Source: Methanomassiliicoccales archaeon
GTDB taxonomy: Archaea; Thermoplasmatota; Thermoplasmata; Methanomassiliicoccales; UBA472
Reading direction: 5' to 3'
Assembly (NCBI GenBank): GCA_013415865.1
Contig: CP058896.1
Coordinates: 1,283,957-1,347,956, forward strand
Length of the DNA: 64,000 bases
Part shown: positions 60,735 to 64,000 of the stretch, one piece after another
Numbering within the stretch: position 1 is the first letter of the stretch
How the letters are laid out: each line of letters begins with the position of its first letter
Translations under genes and position numbers: made by a program
The notes under the pieces: model-generated
Databases searched by the model: none
Told to the model about the DNA's origin: nothing
Seen by the model: the letters and a program-made list of their open reading frames with translations, nothing else

Positions 60735-61979
60735 ATGGAAGAGATAGTCGTCCCGTATGGAAAGGAAGGAAGGCTATTCGCCGACGTTCCAGAGAGGAAC
60801 TTCATTGGGACCCTTGCTCCGAAGGATGTCGTGACCGGTGATGTGAGAAGCACGATCGAACGGTCGCTGGCCGAACCCATAGGCTCATGCCATATCGATG
60901 AATTCCTTGCTGGCGGTGAGGACGTGGTCTTCATCGTCAATGATGGGACAAGGCCTACCCCCACGGCCGCTGTCCTTCAGGTCCTCTCTCATAGGACCGA
61001 CCTTTCAAAGTATAGGTATCTTATCGCCACGGGCGCGCACCGACCTCCAGATGAAGAGGAGCTCCGTCTCATATTCGGTGAAATGCTGGAGGTGGTCAGG
61101 GATAAGATCCATCCTCACGATGCCAGGAATGACCACTGCATCTATCTTGGCCGCTCGAAGAACGGCACCGAGATGGAGGTCAACGAGATCGCCGTCAACG
61201 CCGACCGTCTGGTCATAATAACGAGCGTCGAACCCCATTATTTCGCTGGCTATACAGGCGGAAGGAAGTCGTTCCTTCCTGGGGTCGCATCCTTCAAATG
61301 CATCGAGCAGAACCACCGTCTGGCGATGAGGAAGGAGGCCAGCGTCCTAAGGCTTGATGGGAACCCTGTCCATGAGGACATGATCGATGCGCTTTCCGTC
61401 GTGAAGGACAAAAAGATCTTCTCGGTGCAGGTCGTGATGGACCGGCATCAGGGCGTCTATAAGGTCGCCAGCGGGGACCTGTTCAGGGCGTTTGACAAGG
61501 CCGTTGCCTGGGCGAACGAGGTCTTTTCGGTCGAAGTAAAAGAGAAGGCGGACATGGTGATCACAGTGGCGCCATATCCGATGGATGTGGACCTGTATCA
61601 GTCCCAGAAGGCCATTGATAATGCCAAGCATGCGCTGAAGGAGGGAGGGGTGGTCCTGTTGGTGTCTAAGTGCAGGCAGGGGATGGGCGACGACACTTTC
61701 TGCAGACAGCTCTCCTCATCGAAGGACCCATCGGAGATACTGCGGAACCTTGAATGCGAGTACAGGCTCGGATTCCATAAGGCGGCAAAGCTTGCGGAGA
61801 TCATGCTGACCTCCAGGATATGGGCGGTGACCGACCTTGAGGATGAGAAACTGAGGTCTATCAACATCACCCCGTTCCATGACCTGCAGATGGCGGTCGA
61901 TTCGTTCCTTCATGAAAGGCCCGAAGGAAAGATATTAGTTCTCATGGACGGTAGCGTCACCGTCCCGAGGGTAGTTTAA
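60735..61979 (+). CDS. larA: LarA-type nickel-pincer racemase/epimerase
   Basis: The family reads GTRPTPTAAVL, TGAHRPPDEEE and the active-site stretch PHYFAGYTGGRKSFLPGV. These include the catalytic His residues and the Lys that holds the nickel pincer nucleotide. LarA interconverts lactate isomers or other 2-hydroxy acids. Biosynthetic genes larBCE are not in the window. The stop touches the start of the iron-sulfur gene (TAA-ATG), so both are one operon. Confidence 0.85.
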   Translation: MEEIVVPYGKEGRLFADVPERNFIGTLAPKDVVTGDVRSTIERSLAEPIGSCHIDEFLAGGEDVVFIVNDGTRPTPTAAVLQVLSHRTDLSKYRYLIATGAHRPPDEEELRLIFGEMLEVVRDKIHPHDARNDHCIYLGRSKNGTEMEVNEIAVNADRLVIITSVEPHYFAGYTGGRKSFLPGVASFKCIEQNHRLAMRKEASVLRLDGNPVHEDMIDALSVVKDKKIFSVQVVMDRHQGVYKVASGDLFRAFDKAVAWANEVFSVEVKEKADMVITVAPYPMDVDLYQSQKAIDNAKHALKEGGVVLLVSKCRQGMGDDTFCRQLSSSKDPSEILRNLECEYRLGFHKAAKLAEIMLTSRIWAVTDLEDEKLRSINITPFHDLQMAVDSFLHERPEGKILVLMDGSVTVPRVV

Positions 61980-63083
61980 ATGCCTGAATATATAGATGCC
62001 AAGAACCTCCGTGAGATGCGCAAGGAGCTCATGACCTGCACTTACTGCGGGTTCTGCAAGAGCGTCTGTCCGGCATTCGAAGGGATAGGTTGGGACCCGA
62101 GCGTGGCGAGGGGCAGGATGGTGCTCTCATACGGCCTGCTCCAAAAAGACATCCCAGCAGACCAGTCCGTCGTAGATGCCCTTTACCAGTGTACGACATG
62201 CAAGGATTGTGAAAGGCGCTGCCCATCAAAGGTAAAGGTGGTCGAGGTGGTCGAGAGGGCCAGGAAGGACCTTGTCACTTCGGGTCACATGCTCCCAAAG
62301 CACAGGGCGGTCGTAGAGAGCGTCCTCAGGTACGGCAATCCATATGGAGAGAGAAGGAGCGTTAGGGAGGCCCTGAGCAACGAGGCCAAGAAGGCCGAGG
62401 TCGGCTACTTCGCAGGTTGCACGGCCGCCTATCGTAACCCAGGGATCGGAAGGGCGACCACATCCATCCTTACAAAGCTCGGCATCGAACACTCAGTGGT
62501 GGACGAGGTCTGTTGCGGTTCGGTGCTGCAGCGCATCGGTTGGAACGAGGAGGACGTGACCTCGGTCATGAGAAGGAACATAGGCTCCATTAAAAAGCAT
62601 GGCGTGAAGGAGGTGCTTTTCTCCTGCGCAGGGTGCTACAGGATGTTCAAGGAGGAATACCCAAGGTATGTTGATGTCCCATTCGAAGTGAGGCACATAT
62701 CCGAGTTCTTGGCGGAGAAGGAACTTGACCTTAAGGGCCTGAGCAAGGTCATAACCTATCATGACCCCTGCCATCTTGGCAGGCATTCTCGGGTATATGA
62801 TGCGCCGAGGAAATTGATCTCAAGGATACCAGGTGCATCTTTTAAGGAGATGCCGAGGTCCAAGGAAACATCGAGATGCTGTGGTGGAGGGGGAGGGGTG
62901 AGGTCCGCCTATCCGGAGCTCTCCTCGAAGATAGCGGCCAAAAGGGTTGACGAGGCGGCCTTCGCGGACCTGCTCGTGACGACATGTCCTTTCTGCGTGA
63001 ACAACCTGAACGTTGGCAAGGAGACCTCCAACTCCAAGGCAAGGGTGGTCGACCTTGTCGAGCTGATCGACGAGCTTATGTGA
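61980..63083 (+). CDS. HdrD/GlpC-like iron-sulfur oxidoreductase
   Basis: A ferredoxin domain with CTYCGFCKSVCPA and CTTCKDCERRCPS, then two CCG domains (AGCTAAYR...EVCCGS...CAGCYRM and DPCHLGRHS...SRCCGGGGG...CPFCVNN). The layout is the partner subunit of glycolate or D-lactate dehydrogenases and of Hdr-like enzymes. Immediate coupling to larA suggests lactate or 2-hydroxy acid oxidation, but no flavin dehydrogenase is adjacent. 367 residues. The next gene, folP, starts 9 bases after the stop. Confidence 0.88.
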   Translation: MPEYIDAKNLREMRKELMTCTYCGFCKSVCPAFEGIGWDPSVARGRMVLSYGLLQKDIPADQSVVDALYQCTTCKDCERRCPSKVKVVEVVERARKDLVTSGHMLPKHRAVVESVLRYGNPYGERRSVREALSNEAKKAEVGYFAGCTAAYRNPGIGRATTSILTKLGIEHSVVDEVCCGSVLQRIGWNEEDVTSVMRRNIGSIKKHGVKEVLFSCAGCYRMFKEEYPRYVDVPFEVRHISEFLAEKELDLKGLSKVITYHDPCHLGRHSRVYDAPRKLISRIPGASFKEMPRSKETSRCCGGGGGVRSAYPELSSKIAAKRVDEAAFADLLVTTCPFCVNNLNVGKETSNSKARVVDLVELIDELM

Positions 63084-63092
63084 GGGGACCAT

Positions 63093-64000
63093 ATGGCCAG
63101 GATGAGGCGGTACTTCACATGGGACGAGGCCCTGGCGGAATGGCGCCGATTCGGTCTGCCTGAGACATTCATTGACAGGAAGAGGATGTCTGGAACGATC
63201 ACGGTCATTGAGGACGACATCAGCAAGGAGGAGGCGGAGTCGCTTGTCTCGTTGGTGAGATCGATGGGCGGCGAGGCGCACATATGCAGAAAGGCCCGCT
63301 CCCCCAAGGTGCTGATCAACGCACAACCATCGTTCTTCGAGAGGATGTCGCTGTCGGCGGAACAGTCCCGCCACGTCTCGGAGATCACCGATGCGATCAG
63401 GAATACCAACGCCGAGCACACTCCACCTGTCCCATATGGGAGAAGGGAGCTAAGGTTCGAGAGGCCCTTGGTGATGGGCATACTCAACGTCACCCCTGAC
63501 TCGTTCTCGGACGGCGGAGAATGCTTGACCAAGGAAGCCGCGGTGAGAAAATTCCAGGAGATGGTCTCGGAAGGGGCCGACATCATCGACATCGGTGCTG
63601 AATCGACAAGGCCCGGAGCGGTGCCGATATCGGAGGACGAAGAGCTCTCAAGGCTATTGCCAGTACTTAGAGAGGTGGTCAGTTCCAAGGTGCCGGTCTC
63701 AGTTGACACAAGGCACGCATCGGTGGCGGAGGAGGCGGTGCGGGCGGGGGCGAGCATCGTCAACGACATCTCCGGGCTGAGGGACCCTGAGATGACCGAG
63801 GTCGTGGCAAGGAGCGGCTGTCCGGTTGTGGCCATGCATATGAGAGGGGACCCCCAGAACATGCAGTCCCTGACCGTCTATGAGGACCTGTTGGGGGACA
63901 TCCATACTGAGCTCGCGAGGATCTTGCAGAGGGCAGAGGCCGGCGGCATCCAAAGAGAGAAGGTGATCCTGGACCCCGGTATCGGGTTTGCCAAGACCAC
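63093..64000 (+). CDS. folP: Dihydropteroate synthase, 3' truncated by window end
   Basis: The frame opens at ATG 63093, after TGAGGGGACC, and runs out of the window. After about 125 residues without known motif comes the DHPS core: VMGILNVTPDSFSDGG, DIGAESTRPGA, SVDT, VNDISG, MHMRGDPQNMQ and DPGIGFAKT. It joins p-aminobenzoate or a relative to a pterin. The N-terminal part (YFTWDEALAEWRRFG onwards) is unusual compared with bacterial enzymes of about 280 residues. In archaea the product would feed folate or methanopterin-like C1 carriers. Confidence 0.9.
   Translation, partial: MARMRRYFTWDEALAEWRRFGLPETFIDRKRMSGTITVIEDDISKEEAESLVSLVRSMGGEAHICRKARSPKVLINAQPSFFERMSLSAEQSRHVSEITDAIRNTNAEHTPPVPYGRRELRFERPLVMGILNVTPDSFSDGGECLTKEAAVRKFQEMVSEGADIIDIGAESTRPGAVPISEDEELSRLLPVLREVVSSKVPVSVDTRHASVAEEAVRAGASIVNDISGLRDPEMTEVVARSGCPVVAMHMRGDPQNMQSLTVYEDLLGDIHTELARILQRAEAGGIQREKVILDPGIGFAKT

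Noticed and set aside
1-64000. CRISPR arrays, insertion sequences, rRNA
   Set aside because: No direct-repeat array, transposase motif or rRNA-like sequence was noticed while reading the window.

Overview
The window is a dense stretch of archaeal chromosome, about 50% G+C, most likely from a member of the Thermoplasmata (Euryarchaeota), possibly related to the methanogenic or Methanomassiliicoccales-like branch. Evidence for archaea: type II GAPDH, archaeal phosphoglycerate kinase, beta-CASP RNase, archease, TATA boxes 25-30 nt before start codons with little or no leader, GGTGA/GGAGG ribosome sites, and a tRNA-Val. Evidence for the Thermoplasmata: an alkyltransferase-endonuclease V fusion of the kind described in Ferroplasma, and Hdr/Mvh-type iron-sulfur proteins. 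The lineage call is inference. Operons are tight, with many NTGA stop/start overlaps that often use TTG, GTG and possibly CTG starts.

Layout. 1-5 kb: end of a beta-CASP RNase, nadC, then HdrB/HdrC-like and MvhD/HdrD-like electron-transfer proteins without HdrA. 5-9 kb: a radical-SAM activase, three tandem KaiC-like ATPases with an unusual Walker A, and tRNA-Val(CAC). 9-13.4 kb: an AT-rich gap, a ferric-reductase-type flavocytochrome, a YjdF-like membrane protein and a histidine phosphatase. 13.4-19.7 kb: two convergent operons with a corrinoid protein, a UroD-type methyltransferase, a CobW GTPase, two unknown proteins, two DGC-type proteins and a hydantoinase-type ASKHA ATPase. This is the best candidate for an undescribed system, a corrinoid C1-transfer module. 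19.8-28.8 kb: EhaR-like HAD protein, GNAT, archease, NadX, M24 peptidase, TldD/TldE and small proteins.

28.8-33.5 kb: branched-chain amino acid genes (ilvC and two tandem acetolactate synthase large subunits, no small subunit). 34-39.8 kb: a LuxE/LuxC acyl-reductase pair followed by an epimerase, a UbiA prenyltransferase and a convergent radical-SAM protein, suggesting synthesis of an unknown reduced acyl or prenyl lipid. 40-44 kb: small membrane proteins, GAPDH, a sensor kinase and PGK. 44.2-50.9 kb: a compact lysine operon (Lrp regulator, DapA, DapB, LysC, LysA, DapF, DapL) using the diaminopimelate aminotransferase route. 51-60.7 kb: PanE-type reductase, AGT-EndoV fusion, MFS transporter, nitroreductase, MscS channel, prepilin peptidase, an EndoIII relative without its catalytic Asp, an AmmeMemoRadiSam-type radical-SAM enzyme and ThiL. 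60.7-64 kb: LarA next to an HdrD/GlpC-like iron-sulfur protein, then the start of a dihydropteroate synthase cut by the window end.

Metabolically the window suggests an anaerobe that makes its own NAD, lysine, branched-chain amino acids and thiamine diphosphate, uses iron-sulfur disulfide-reductase-like electron carriers, and moves methyl groups on corrinoids. No CRISPR array, insertion sequence, rRNA or clear prophage was seen.
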